Assembly (NCBI RefSeq): GCF_001544575.2
Contig: NZ_FCNY02000015.1
Coordinates: 62,001 to 126,000, forward strand
Direction: 5' to 3'
DNA from: Caballeronia cordobensis
Lineage (GTDB): Bacteria > Pseudomonadota > Gammaproteobacteria > Burkholderiales > Burkholderiaceae
Length of the DNA stretch: 64,000 nucleotides
The notes under the pieces: model-generated
What the model saw: only the letters and a program-made list of their open reading frames with translations
Databases searched by the model: none
What the model was told of the DNA's origin: nothing
Program-made: the position numbers and the translations under genes
Shown here: positions 55,842 through 64,000 of the stretch, piece by piece
How positions within the stretch are numbered: position 1 is the stretch's first letter
Layout of the letters: every line of letters begins with the position of its first letter

Positions 55842-56198
55842 ATGGAGTCGAATGGCGAAAATCTGAGCAAGAGGCAATTTGCCCGTGCTGTGCGCGACCT
55901 CGAACGCATCACGCGCCAGATCGCGGGACGTTACATCGACAAAGGCGTGCCGTTGACCTGGCGGCTGCTGCACGCAATCGAAGCGGAGGCCGTGGCCGAC
56001 CTCGGCTTTGCCGGACGGCATGAAGCGACATTGCGCGAACTGTTCGCGCGTCCCGACGACTTTCATTTCCCTGAAACCGACGACGTAGTCGACGTCGCGT
56101 CCTCCGACGCCTTGCCCGCCGTATTCGCCTTCGCCGTGGACGCCTACGAGCGCGCCGCGCGACACGGTCGACCGCAACTCGCCATCGCCGCGCACTGA
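55842..56198 (+). CDS. Hypothetical protein
   Basis: 118 residues, no signal peptide. Begins MESNGENLSKRQFARAVRDLERITRQIAGRYIDKGVPLTW. Mostly helical, one region FHFPETDDVVDVASSD. A plausible GGAAGGGG ribosome site lies before the ATG. No family recognised. Confidence 0.65.
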   Translation: MESNGENLSKRQFARAVRDLERITRQIAGRYIDKGVPLTWRLLHAIEAEAVADLGFAGRHEATLRELFARPDDFHFPETDDVVDVASSDALPAVFAFAVDAYERAARHGRPQLAIAAH

Positions 56199-56267
56199 CG
56201 CGCATCCCGGGCACGCGGGCAAATCCGCGTGCCGAGCCCAGGTCATTTCATCTCGCAACGGACATCG

Positions 56268-57704
56268 TCAGGGCGCGAAATCGGCAGACATGTCGGCGTC
56301 GGACCGCGCTTCGAGCCTGCCATCCCGGCATGCGGCACGAAACACCTCGTAGTCCTTTTCCACCTGCTCCGCGTAGTTGCGTCCGTAGCGCACGAGCACT
56401 TCCGCCATGCGATCGCTGTTGCCGAGATAGCCCGAAATCTCCGGCGCGCGTCCGCCCGATTTAGCGTGCGCGCGGGCGAGCGCCCAGCCGCACATCGCGG
56501 CATATTCGCGAAAAACGTCATCGGTGAAGGTCTCGAATTCGGCGGAGATTTTCATGTCGCGCAACTGGCGGATGTACAGCGAGCGTCCGAGCGGGCCCGT
56601 CGCCCAGCCAAGAAACGGGTCGGTCGCCGCCTGCATCAGGCGCTGTCCGTGAACGACGCGATGACCGTCGTGTTCGGGATTGATAGTGTCGTTGTCTTTA
56701 TCCTTGGCGTGCTTCGCGTATCGCGCGACCACCGATGTCGACGCCTCCTTCATCTGCAGGAAGAGCGGCTGGTCGTGGGCATCGGTGAGCAGCAAAACGA
56801 GGCAGCGCGTGCCGACGCTGCCTACACCGACCACCTTGAAAGCGACGTCCTGCAAAGTGAACTGCGATAAGAGCCGTGCGCGCTCGGGCGTCAGCGTCTC
56901 GACATACTGCCGCACGAGCGCCGCAAAAATCTCCTCACGGCTGCCTTTGAGCTTCATCCATTCGTCGTTCTTGTCGATCAGCGTGCTTTTGCCGCGAACG
57001 TGAAACACAGCGGGCGGTGCATCGCGGATACGCCACGTGCCGCCCGTTCGATCAGCCACCTTCGGCAGCATCGTCTCGTGGGTGCGGCGCGAGGCGCGCT
57101 CGATGCCGCGCTTGATGCGCCGCCGCGCGTCATCGCTCTGCACGGCGGCGTACATGCGATCGAACGTGATGCGCTCGTACCAGAGATCGAGCACGCTCAT
57201 TTCAGCGTACTCGCGCATATGCATCTGATAGCTGCGCGCGGCGAGAAAAGCGAAGTCGTCGGCCGCAAGATCGCCGTGACCAAGTTGACGCCCGGCGATC
57301 GTGAAACTCGCGACCAGGCGCTTCACGTCCCATTCCCAAGGGCCATGCGCGGTTTCGTCGAAGTCGTTGAGATCGAAGATCAGCGCGCGCTCCGGCGTCG
57401 CGAACCCGCCGAAATTCGACAGATGGCAGTCGCCGCAAATCTGAATTGCGATGCCGCTGTCCGGCGTCGCGGCCAGATCGTGCGCTTGCAGGATCGCGCT
57501 GCCGCGATAAAACGTGAACGGCGACACGAGCATGCGGCCATAGCGCAGCGGAACGAGCGCTTCGACGCGCCCTTTGCTGCTCGATCGCAGCAGTTCGATG
57601 GGATCGCGGTCGATATCGCCAATCGCCTCGTGCGCGCCCCGTGGTGTGCGCTCGCGTGCGGCGCGTCCGATCGCGCGGCGTTCCTGCCAGGATTGCTGGG
57701 CCAT
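56268..57704 (-). CDS. DUF2252 protein
   Basis: 478 residues. Kinase-like fold with FYRGSAILQAHDLAATPDSG, ICGDCHLSNFGGF and DLNDFDETAHGPWEWDVKRLVASF, the conserved DUF2252 metal/nucleotide-like residues, and VGVGSVGTRCLVLLLTD. Function unknown; aminoglycoside-phosphotransferase-like in outline. Confidence 0.92.
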   Translation of the reverse strand: MAQQSWQERRAIGRAARERTPRGAHEAIGDIDRDPIELLRSSSKGRVEALVPLRYGRMLVSPFTFYRGSAILQAHDLAATPDSGIAIQICGDCHLSNFGGFATPERALIFDLNDFDETAHGPWEWDVKRLVASFTIAGRQLGHGDLAADDFAFLAARSYQMHMREYAEMSVLDLWYERITFDRMYAAVQSDDARRRIKRGIERASRRTHETMLPKVADRTGGTWRIRDAPPAVFHVRGKSTLIDKNDEWMKLKGSREEIFAALVRQYVETLTPERARLLSQFTLQDVAFKVVGVGSVGTRCLVLLLTDAHDQPLFLQMKEASTSVVARYAKHAKDKDNDTINPEHDGHRVVHGQRLMQAATDPFLGWATGPLGRSLYIRQLRDMKISAEFETFTDDVFREYAAMCGWALARAHAKSGGRAPEISGYLGNSDRMAEVLVRYGRNYAEQVEKDYEVFRAACRDGRLEARSDADMSADFAP

Positions 57705-57890
57705 CGTTCACTCCAGTATGCGCATGAGCGCGAAGGTGGCAGGAAGCCGCATAGACGACAGTAGTCGACAAACCCTACGCCCAGCAAGACGGTTATCGAC
57801 ACTTCGATGAACACCGTCGCTTGACGTGAGTCGCACGAAGCCCGACCCTGTGCGCAGTGCCATACAGTAGGCGATGCGCCTTCCGACACC

Positions 57891-58931
57891 ATGCCGAACA
57901 CTTCCGATCTCTTCGACCAACAGCGCGCCGACTGGCAAGCCGATCCGCACGCCGCTTTCGACGCGTGGCTCGCGCAGCAGGCGTTCCGCGCGTCATCGGC
58001 CAATGTGTATCGTGCACAGTGGGGCAACTTTCTCGAATGGCTGAGCGCGAAGCGTGCGACGCTGCATACGGTGCAGCGTCCCGTCATCGAGCAGTTCGTC
58101 GCGCAACTGGATATCCGGCGCCCGCAGCGCATGCGCTATCTGAGGTTGATCGAGCGCGTGCTGGATCACGTGCGCGAAGTGGAATCGGCGGCGACGAATC
58201 CGGCGCGCTTCATCGCTCAGGACGGCAACGCCGCGTGGCGCAAGGCGCGCGACAACGAACCGACCGGCTTTCTGACGCACGACGAACGCGCGCTGCTCGT
58301 CGCGCATTTGTTCTCGCCGATCGGCGCGTTACCGGCCGGACAGCGCTGGCGCGAACGGCGCGATCGGGCGTTGGTCGCCGTCTTTCTCGGCGGGGGCGTG
58401 AAAACGGGCGAAGCGGCCCAGTTGGCGATCGATTGCTACGCGCCGGGCGCACCGTACATCACGGTGGATGCATCGAATCCGTTGCTGATCCGGCAGGCGC
58501 GGCTCGCGCCGTTCGCCGTCGAGTTGCTCGAGAACTGGATCAGCGAACGCAAGACGGCCGGTATCGCTGGCGAACTGCTGTTTCCAGCCGCGCCTTCGGG
58601 TCGCTCCATGCACAAGGCGACGATGCTGCGCGCGATCGATGCGGTCGTGGCGGCGTCGGGCATGGCCGCGTCGCGTGTTGCGCGCGCGAGCCCGCAGACC
58701 TTGCGCAACACGTACGCCGCGGAACTGTTCGAAGACGGAACGGACCCCGATCGCGTCGGGCAATGGCTCGGTTTCCAGCAGACGATCTCGGTTCACCGTC
58801 TGCATCGCGCATGGCAGGACTGGATGGGTGAGCAAATACGGGAGCGGGAACTTGCGCAAGCGCGCGCCGGTGCGGCTGCAGATGCCGGCTCGCCGAGCCC
58901 GATCGACGGTCCCGAAAACACTCACCTTTGA
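57891..58931 (+). CDS. Tyrosine-recombinase-like protein lacking catalytic residues
   Basis: 346 residues. N-terminal SAM-like core-binding domain (RASSANVYRAQWGNFLEWLSAKR) and catalytic domain of the phage-integrase fold. Catalytic positions are changed: the Arg I box reads GVKTGE (Lys171), the HxxR box reads QTLR (Gln269, Arg272 kept), the LGH/W site reads WLGF (Phe295), and no Tyr exists after residue 275, so the nucleophile is gone. The gene is intact, so selection seems to keep it for binding rather than cutting. Two iterons lie at its 3' end. It borders the kfrA-like gene and the origin. Confidence 0.85.
   Translation: MPNTSDLFDQQRADWQADPHAAFDAWLAQQAFRASSANVYRAQWGNFLEWLSAKRATLHTVQRPVIEQFVAQLDIRRPQRMRYLRLIERVLDHVREVESAATNPARFIAQDGNAAWRKARDNEPTGFLTHDERALLVAHLFSPIGALPAGQRWRERRDRALVAVFLGGGVKTGEAAQLAIDCYAPGAPYITVDASNPLLIRQARLAPFAVELLENWISERKTAGIAGELLFPAAPSGRSMHKATMLRAIDAVVAASGMAASRVARASPQTLRNTYAAELFEDGTDPDRVGQWLGFQQTISVHRLHRAWQDWMGEQIRERELAQARAGAAADAGSPSPIDGPENTHL
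58827..58843 (+). repeat. Iteron inside recombinase-like gene
   Basis: GGTGAGCAAATACGGGA, full consensus match, encoding part of the C-terminal tail. First of two in the gene end. Confidence 0.75.
58910..58926 (-). repeat. Iteron at end of recombinase-like gene
   Basis: TCCCGAAAACACTCACC on + strand, so the iteron is inverted relative to the copy 83 bp before. It overlaps the last codons of the gene and lies just past the end of the converging kfrA-like gene. Confidence 0.8.
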
Positions 58932-58946
58932 TGCGCTGCGATCCGA

Positions 58947-60146
58947 TCAAAGGGCGTCGGCACGCGCGGATCGATTGAACCCGTCGACAGCCGCGAGCTT
59001 CGACGACACCGCGCCCGAGGTTCGCTCGCAATTCGGGCAGGACAGTTCATACTCGTCTTCGTGACGCTGCAACTCGGGTTCTGCGAGTTCGCAGGCAGGG
59101 CAAACGGCGGGCGCGGCGACATGCGCATCGAGCTGCGTCCCCAGAGCGGCGATTTCGGCGGCGCTCAGGCGTCCCTCTGCGGCCATCGACGCGATCAACG
59201 CGCCGACTTCGGCGCTCGCGCCGGACTGCACCCGTTGCGCATCACGTTCGCGGATGAGTGCATCGATCTCGTCCGACTGCTCCCGAACTTGCGATTCGAG
59301 CCGGTCAGCGCGACTTCTTGCTGCGCTAAGTTGTTGAATGAAATCGAATTCTTTCTGACTCGCGTCGCGAGCGCCCGCCTGATAGGTAGCGGCCATGCCG
59401 CGCAGAGAATCGAGCTCCACCAGCATCGGCCGTACGCGCCGCTCGGCTTCCTTGACGGCATCCTTGATCTGCTGGGCGTAGTGTTCCGTGTTCTGACGCA
59501 AATCGCTCTGCAGCTCATCGACACGGTCGCGAAGCCGCGCCGTCGAAGCCTGTTCTTCGCGAAGGCGCACGGACAGCGCCTCGCTTTCCTTTTCCCAGCG
59601 TTCGATGACCTCGCGCAGGCCCGCGTGAGCCTCCGATCCCTGATCGCGCAGCGCCTTCAGCTCCGCTTCGAGTGCCGCGATCCGGGCCGCGCCGGCTTCG
59701 GCACGCGCCTCTGCGCGTTGATGAGCCTGCTCGATAGCCTCGCGACGAATATCGGCCTCGTGGATCTGGGCCTGCGCCGATGCGAGCGTGGCGTCAAGAC
59801 GGGTTTTGTCGTCGGTTAGGGAAGCGCGCGCCTGGCGTTGTGCCTCGTTGTATAGCTCACCCAATAGTTCGCCGGCGCGCTCTTGCAATGACGCCGGGAT
59901 GGCACCCGTGTCGATTCGCTGGCGCAACGATGAACGTAAGCCGGCCCAGAATGCTTCGATGTCTTTGGGAATGTCGCTCGCGCTGCCTGTTTGCGTGAAT
60001 TCGCGGACGATCGTTACCGAAGGGCGGATGCCCAAATCGAAGAAAAGGCGCTTACATGTGTGCTGCGAAAGCTCTTGCCGCCGTGCGCCGGCGGACCGCA
60101 TTGCGTCGAGTTCTTGGCGCAAGGCATCGCGAATATCATGTTCCAT
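58947..60146 (-). CDS. KfrA-like coiled-coil DNA-binding protein with C-terminal zinc ribbon
   Basis: 399 residues. N-terminal KfrA-N DNA-binding part (MEHDIRDALRQELDAMRSAGARRQELSQHTCKRLFFDLGIRPSVTIVREF), long coiled coil about residues 90-320 rich in Glu, Ala and Arg. Unlike plasmid KfrA it ends in a zinc ribbon, CPAC (349-352) and CPNC (370-373). KfrA proteins bind their own promoter and support plasmid maintenance by filament-like assembly. Four ACGT motifs lie upstream of the start. Confidence 0.85.
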   Translation of the reverse strand: MEHDIRDALRQELDAMRSAGARRQELSQHTCKRLFFDLGIRPSVTIVREFTQTGSASDIPKDIEAFWAGLRSSLRQRIDTGAIPASLQERAGELLGELYNEAQRQARASLTDDKTRLDATLASAQAQIHEADIRREAIEQAHQRAEARAEAGAARIAALEAELKALRDQGSEAHAGLREVIERWEKESEALSVRLREEQASTARLRDRVDELQSDLRQNTEHYAQQIKDAVKEAERRVRPMLVELDSLRGMAATYQAGARDASQKEFDFIQQLSAARSRADRLESQVREQSDEIDALIRERDAQRVQSGASAEVGALIASMAAEGRLSAAEIAALGTQLDAHVAAPAVCPACELAEPELQRHEDEYELSCPNCERTSGAVSSKLAAVDGFNRSARADAL

Positions 60147-60160
60147 GCTGAGGCTGCGGC

Positions 60161-60205
60161 AGTTTTAACGTGACAATCATAACGTTTTACGTGTCGTACG
60201 TTACG
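60161..60205. promoter_or_regulatory. ACGT-repeat operator of the KfrA-like gene
   Basis: Four ACGT cores at 60168, 60182, 60189 and 60198 within 34 bp (TAACGTGAC, TAACGTTTT, TTACGTGTC, GTACGTTAC), the last two partly inverted. Directly upstream of the kfrA-like start; likely autorepression sites (inference). Confidence 0.5.
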
Positions 60206-60489
60206 AATAACATCGGGCTAGCTCGTCGGACATTTCCATGACCGCATTTGACGCGTCTAGAAGCCATTTGCTTACACGCCGAAGGGATTTCCGTGAAACA
60301 TCCTTAGCTTGCCTTAGCAAACGCTTGATTTCGCTAAGATTTTATTCTGATTCGAGCTAAATGCGCGTGTTTCACGAGCTCGCTGTTTGATGGTGTCTTA
60401 TCGGAGGACACATCGTCAGTTGAGAGTATTAGAAGTAAACACCCTTGAATCCCTTTAAAAACAGTTAACGCCAGGCGGAAGCCTTGTCC

Positions 60490-61755
60490 CACAAGGGTTT
60501 GCGGGATGCTAGGTGAGATTGTCCGGGATCTATGGTGAAGCTCTCCGGGAGACATCGGTGATGAGCTTCGGGGTGCTTGGTGAGGATTCGCGGGAAGCAT
60601 CGTGAGCGGATTCGGGGACAGTCCGTAACGCTCAGGTGAGCGTTTTCGGGACGTCTGTTTGCTGATCGCGTTGACTGATGGGGATGGACCGGACCGCCTC
60701 TGGCTCTTGAAGGTGAGATCATTCGGGATCACAGCGAAAGGGTCTTTTAGCAAACATTTTCGGTTGTTTTTACCGATCGGTGAGACTCTCCGGGGCAGAA
60801 TCGGTCCGTAGGGTGAGGCTTTTCGGGCGCTGTGAGAGTGATTTTCCGAAAGCGATGTCTTCCGCACGGCCAAAGGTGAGCTTTTTCGGGTCGCCATAGC
60901 CGTCGACGGACGTTTGGTGTCGGCCAGTTCGGCGCTTCGCCCCGGATTTATTGCCCGTCTTAACCCTGAGGTGAGGTTTTTCGGGACCAAAAGAGTGCCA
61001 TTTTCTCGTTCCGCCGAATCGAACGAGTTATGGAAAGGTGAGCTTCTTCAGGAACATCGTCTGCGAGCAGATCACGCGGCGCCAAATGTCCGAAAGTACC
61101 TCGCCACAAAATCCTCGATAAAACAGTCAGTTAGTCAGTCTTTACTCTCGGCGCCTCCGCCATCGGTGAGTAAATTCGGGAGCAGCCAATAAGCGCGGGC
61201 GCCGGGCCCTGGAGTCGCACGGTGAGCATTTACGGGAACCCGCTTACTCCGAACGGCGCTAAGAAAGCGAGATAAGTGCCTGATAGACTGATACTTCCCC
61301 GCAGCAACGCGGAAAGGTGAGCATTTGCGGGAGGTGTGGGTAAGGCGTATCAGGGCCGAAAAGTAGCGCTGAAAGCCGTACCGGTGAGGTTTTACGGGAA
61401 TAGCATGCCTCATGAAGGCTTGAGTTCAGGCGGCACGCAGCTTGACTGAACAGCCTCGATGGCCCGAAAGGTGAGGCTTTTCGGGGAGTCGCGCATGTCT
61501 CCAACGTGCGAGTGATTCGTTCAATCGCTGAAAGGGCAGCGGTGGCGTCTCAACGCGACTAGGCTGGGCTCGCTATCGCGTTGTCTCTCATGTGCAACAC
61601 GCCACGCCGTAGGCCAAAAAAATTTTGCGGTGAGGGTTTTCGGGACGCTCTCAAAGCGTCGTGGAAAGCACAAAAACATCCCGCAATCCGTTTACCCGCG
61701 CGGATACTGCAAATATGAGATGGCCTCGATCGGTGAGCGGTGAGGGTTTACGGGA
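60490..61755 (+). repeat. Iteron array, about 20 copies, consensus GGTGAGnnnTTnCGGGA
   Basis: All copies are 17 bp and on the + strand. Starts: 60490 (3' half only), 60512, 60534, 60557 and 60601 (degenerate), 60579, 60635, 60712, 60779, 60812, 60875, 60970, 61037 (degenerate), 61165, 61221, 61316, 61383, 61470, 61629, 61739. The first six (60490 to 60601) follow at 22-23 bp, two helical turns; later ones are 33-159 bp apart. Binding by the adjacent Rep protein is inferred. Confidence 0.9.
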
Positions 61756-61875
61756 GCGCACCGCAGTGAGCCCGTGCGATGAGTTCCATATCACCGCACG
61801 ACGGTGAAGACACCCCTATAGACGAGCTTCACCCCAATCGGTATCCTTCGTCGCAATATCGATCCCGACCATCGC

Positions 61876-63240
61876 ATGGCCACCAAGCGCGCAAAGAAAA
61901 CCGACGTTGTCAGCCCGAGCTCGGCGGAATTGCGCAAGGCGGTCGAGGCCATCGCGATTCAGCCCAAAAGCGGCAAAATCACGCTGCTGACCCGAAAGCT
62001 CTTCAATGTGCTGCTCGCGGTCGCTCAGCAAGCCGATGAATCCGGTGACACGTACCGTGCGCTGCTTTCGGACATCGTCGCGAATTCGGCGTTCGACTCG
62101 AACGATACTGCGCTTGTCAAAGAACATCTCCGCCGTATGGTGTCGGTGCAGGTCGAGTGGAGTACGGGCACATCGAGTCAGAAGCCAGGCCGCAAGTGGG
62201 GTATTTCGACGTTGATCGCCGATGCGGAAATTCTGGAAGACCCGACGACCCGCCGGGTATGGGTCGAATTTTCCTTCGCGCCGAAAATCAAAAAGAAGCT
62301 GCTCGACCCGGTCCAATACGCGCGTCTGAGCCTGCAGTTTCAGAGCCAGTTGCGCAGCAGCGCGGGCCTTGCGCTCTACGAAATCTGCGTTCGCTATCTC
62401 ACCAATCCCAGTCATCTGACGATGCGCGAAACCTGGGAATGGTGGCGGCCAATCCTTTCCGGCACGCCCGACACCGAAGCCGGCGACGAAGCCAAGCGCG
62501 AATACAAATACTTCAAGCGTGATTATCTGCGTCCCGCGATCGCCGAAGTGAACGCGGTGACGAACATTTTCGTCGAGCTGGTGGAGCATCGCGAGGGAAG
62601 GCGCGTCGCGGAGATCCAGTTCCGCGTGACCGAGCGCAAGCAGCCGATGCTCGCGCTCGACGAGCATCCGAACGTGTTCGACAGCACGCTCGTCGATCGG
62701 ATGGTCAAGATCGGCATTCCCCTCAAGGACGCTCAGACGCTGTATGCGGACAGCGAAGAGAACCGCATTCGCGCAGCGTTGCAAATGACTGAGCAACGGA
62801 TGCGGAGCACGTCCTTACCGCCGGTCCGAAGCGCCGCGGCGCTTTTCAAGGACGCGCTCAAGAAGGGCTATGCGCCGCCGGTGGAAGCGTTGCCGCCTGC
62901 GACAACGGGCGCGCCGGCACGTGCGCCGGGCGCTACCGCCGCAGCGGCTGACGATCTCAAGGCTCGCTTGCTGAGCGAATTTTCCGCCTATCGTCGCAAG
63001 GAAGCGCGCGTGCTGTACGACGAGCAAGGTGAGGAAGAACGGGAGATCGCACGTCAGTCGTTCGAGGATGACGTGCTCCCGGGGCTGGGCACGCACATGC
63101 GCGACGATTGGCGCAAGCGCGGCCTGGATTCGAAGCTCGCCGAAACGTCGTTCTTCGACTGGCTTGCTCGAAAGACGTGGGGCGAGCCCACGGACGGCGA
63201 CTTGCTGGCATTCACATTGAATCAGTCGCGCGCGGGTTGA
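61876..63240 (+). CDS. repA: Replication initiator protein (Rep_3 / RepB-type)
   Basis: 454 residues. Two winged-helix domains of the Rep_3 family: first about residues 30-160 (KITLLTRKLFNVLLAVAQQ, later RKWGISTLIADAEIL and VWVEFSFAPKIKKKLL), second about 165-275 (LSLQFQSQLRSSAGLALYEICVRYL, then EYKYFKRDYLRPAIAEVNAVTNI). Such proteins bind iterons as monomers to start replication and as dimers to stop it. A C-terminal region of about 180 residues is extra. No strong ribosome site before the ATG. Confidence 0.92.
   Translation: MATKRAKKTDVVSPSSAELRKAVEAIAIQPKSGKITLLTRKLFNVLLAVAQQADESGDTYRALLSDIVANSAFDSNDTALVKEHLRRMVSVQVEWSTGTSSQKPGRKWGISTLIADAEILEDPTTRRVWVEFSFAPKIKKKLLDPVQYARLSLQFQSQLRSSAGLALYEICVRYLTNPSHLTMRETWEWWRPILSGTPDTEAGDEAKREYKYFKRDYLRPAIAEVNAVTNIFVELVEHREGRRVAEIQFRVTERKQPMLALDEHPNVFDSTLVDRMVKIGIPLKDAQTLYADSEENRIRAALQMTEQRMRSTSLPPVRSAAALFKDALKKGYAPPVEALPPATTGAPARAPGATAAAADDLKARLLSEFSAYRRKEARVLYDEQGEEEREIARQSFEDDVLPGLGTHMRDDWRKRGLDSKLAETSFFDWLARKTWGEPTDGDLLAFTLNQSRAG
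63028..63044 (+). repeat. Iteron-like sequence inside repA
   Basis: GGTGAGGAAGAACGGGA has GGTGAG and CGGGA at the correct spacing but lacks the TT core, and it codes for GEEEREI. It may be real or a coding coincidence. Confidence 0.35.
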
Positions 63241-63291
63241 TGCCGCAGACGTCGTGACCACCGCAAGAAAGCACGGTGGTCGCCGATCACT

Positions 63292-64000
63292 TCACTTCTT
63301 CGACTCGACAGGCTGAAGCATCGACTCGATCTGATGCAGTAGTTCGTCACGCTTTTCGCGCGACAAGCCGCGCAAGCGCAGTTCGAGACGGTCCTCGCCA
63401 TACGATTTGAGGTCGCCGACCGCGACGCCGTCGAGTTTGATCTCGAGGCGCTGCGCATAGCGCTGGCGACTCGGCGTCTTCGGAGTGTCCTGCGCGCTTG
63501 CGCGTCCCTTGACGATGTCGGCGACCTGGCGCGTGCTGAGATCGTCCGACGTGATCTTGTTGATGAGACGCAGCGTGGAGTCGCTGCCGCGAGCGGCGTG
63601 GTATCGGGCGATCTGATAGGCCATGTTCGAGCCGAAGCGGTCCGGACGCGCGACCATCTCATGCATGACGTTCTCAGGCAGCTTGGCGATGGACAACGCC
63701 ACGGCGATCGTCGATTCGTCGAGGCCCAGGTGATCCGCGAGTTCACGTTGACTCTGAAAGTGCTGCTCGTCGAGGAAGCGGCGCCAGACCACGGCATTGT
63801 CGAATACGGTCTGCGAGTCGCGCTGAACGTTCAGATCGTAACCTAGCTTGTAGCTTTGAATACCAATAGGCAGGTCGACGACCACCGCCTTGACGGTTTC
63901 CTTGTTCGCCTCTTTCAGCGCTCGGACGCGACGCCCCCCGTCACTGACGAAGAACGTTCCCGGATTCTCGTAGTCGGGAATGACGTGAATGGCCTGCTGC
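63292..64000 (-). CDS. parB: ParB-family partition protein (5' end outside window)
   Basis: The visible 236 residues run from the edge. Start QQAIHVIPDYENPGTFFVSDGGRRVRALKEA contains the ParB box motif (GGRRVRAL, like GERRxRA), then the HTH region (QSQRELADHLGLDESTIAVALSIAKLPENVMHEM) and a C-terminal helical part. With a parA outside the window it would segregate the replicon by binding parS. It converges on repA, 51 bp apart. Confidence 0.9.
   Translation of the reverse strand, partial: QQAIHVIPDYENPGTFFVSDGGRRVRALKEANKETVKAVVVDLPIGIQSYKLGYDLNVQRDSQTVFDNAVVWRRFLDEQHFQSQRELADHLGLDESTIAVALSIAKLPENVMHEMVARPDRFGSNMAYQIARYHAARGSDSTLRLINKITSDDLSTRQVADIVKGRASAQDTPKTPSRQRYAQRLEIKLDGVAVGDLKSYGEDRLELRLRGLSREKRDELLHQIESMLQPVESKK

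Larger units (their letters stand above)
60147..61875. other. Replication origin region
   Basis: 1.7 kb without a gene, between the KfrA-like and initiator genes. AT-rich segment about 60330-60475 may be the unwinding element; an inverted repeat CGTGAAACA / TGTTTCACG lies at 60292-60300 and 60368-60376. About 20 iterons fill 60490-61755. No consensus DnaA box was found in it. Confidence 0.8.

Noticed and set aside
57716..57727. Third parS-like site around TATGCGCATGAG
   Set aside because: Only the central eight bases match; outer arms do not.
60490..61755. CRISPR-like repeat array
   Set aside because: Repeats are 17 bp, imperfect, unevenly spaced and beside a Rep gene; they are iterons, not CRISPR.

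Overview
The window is high-GC DNA typical of a Burkholderiaceae member of the Caballeronia/Paraburkholderia group. This is judged from gene families and codon style, not from a database search. It is a secondary replicon (chromid or megaplasmid). Its right end carries the replication and partition core: a KfrA-like coiled-coil protein, about 1.3 kb of RepA iterons, a Rep_3-type initiator and a truncated parB. Two copies of a 16-bp palindrome resembling the parS of Burkholderia second chromosomes lie in and near the tdh-kbl locus. No rRNA, tRNA or CRISPR array was seen.

Layout. 1-6.9 kb: hybrid sensor kinase (5' end missing), stress-type protein, FMN reductase, small secreted DUF4148-type protein, AEC transporter, lipocalin and a small lipoprotein. 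7-11.7 kb: a 3-hydroxybutyrate module (sigma54 activator, permease with a -24/-12 promoter and palindromic operators, D-3-hydroxybutyrate dehydrogenase) interrupted by a 547-bp inverted-repeat cassette. 11.8-24.2 kb: PAS chemoreceptor, AI-2E-type permease with a long soluble tail, GST, a three-part flavin/iron-sulfur oxidoreductase, zwf, FUSC and LysE exporters. 24.3-28.5 kb: PhoD phosphatase, UspA, TerB-like protein and an orphan endolysin-holin pair. 28.6-48.2 kb: catabolic and regulatory genes, including IclR plus MHS transporter, LysR, two MarR-GNAT fusions, AraC plus methyltransferase, a QseBC-like system, an IlvD/DapA sugar-acid pair, and a hippurase-type amidase with its transporter and LysR. 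46.4-48.2 kb is a LysR/SDR pair of different composition. 48.3-57.7 kb: second orphan muramidase, hydroxylase, outer-membrane barrel, YceI, tdh-kbl with its XRE-cupin regulator, CsbD and DUF2252 protein. 57.9-64 kb: maintenance module.

The most unusual signal is the RepA iteron family, consensus GGTGAGnnnTTnCGGGA. About 20 copies form the origin array, all in one orientation. At least ten more near-perfect copies lie outside it, at about 5.6-6.0, 15.8, 28.5, 38.9 and 58.8-58.9 kb, in both orientations. Nearly all of these are intergenic. This suggests that the initiator has a replicon-wide set of binding sites. Next to the origin is a tyrosine-recombinase-like protein that lacks the nucleophilic tyrosine and most other catalytic residues, and two iterons lie in its 3' end. 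An inverted pair of perfect DnaA boxes lies about 57 kb from the origin. A candidate small RNA with three hairpins and a U-tail lies near 38.8 kb.
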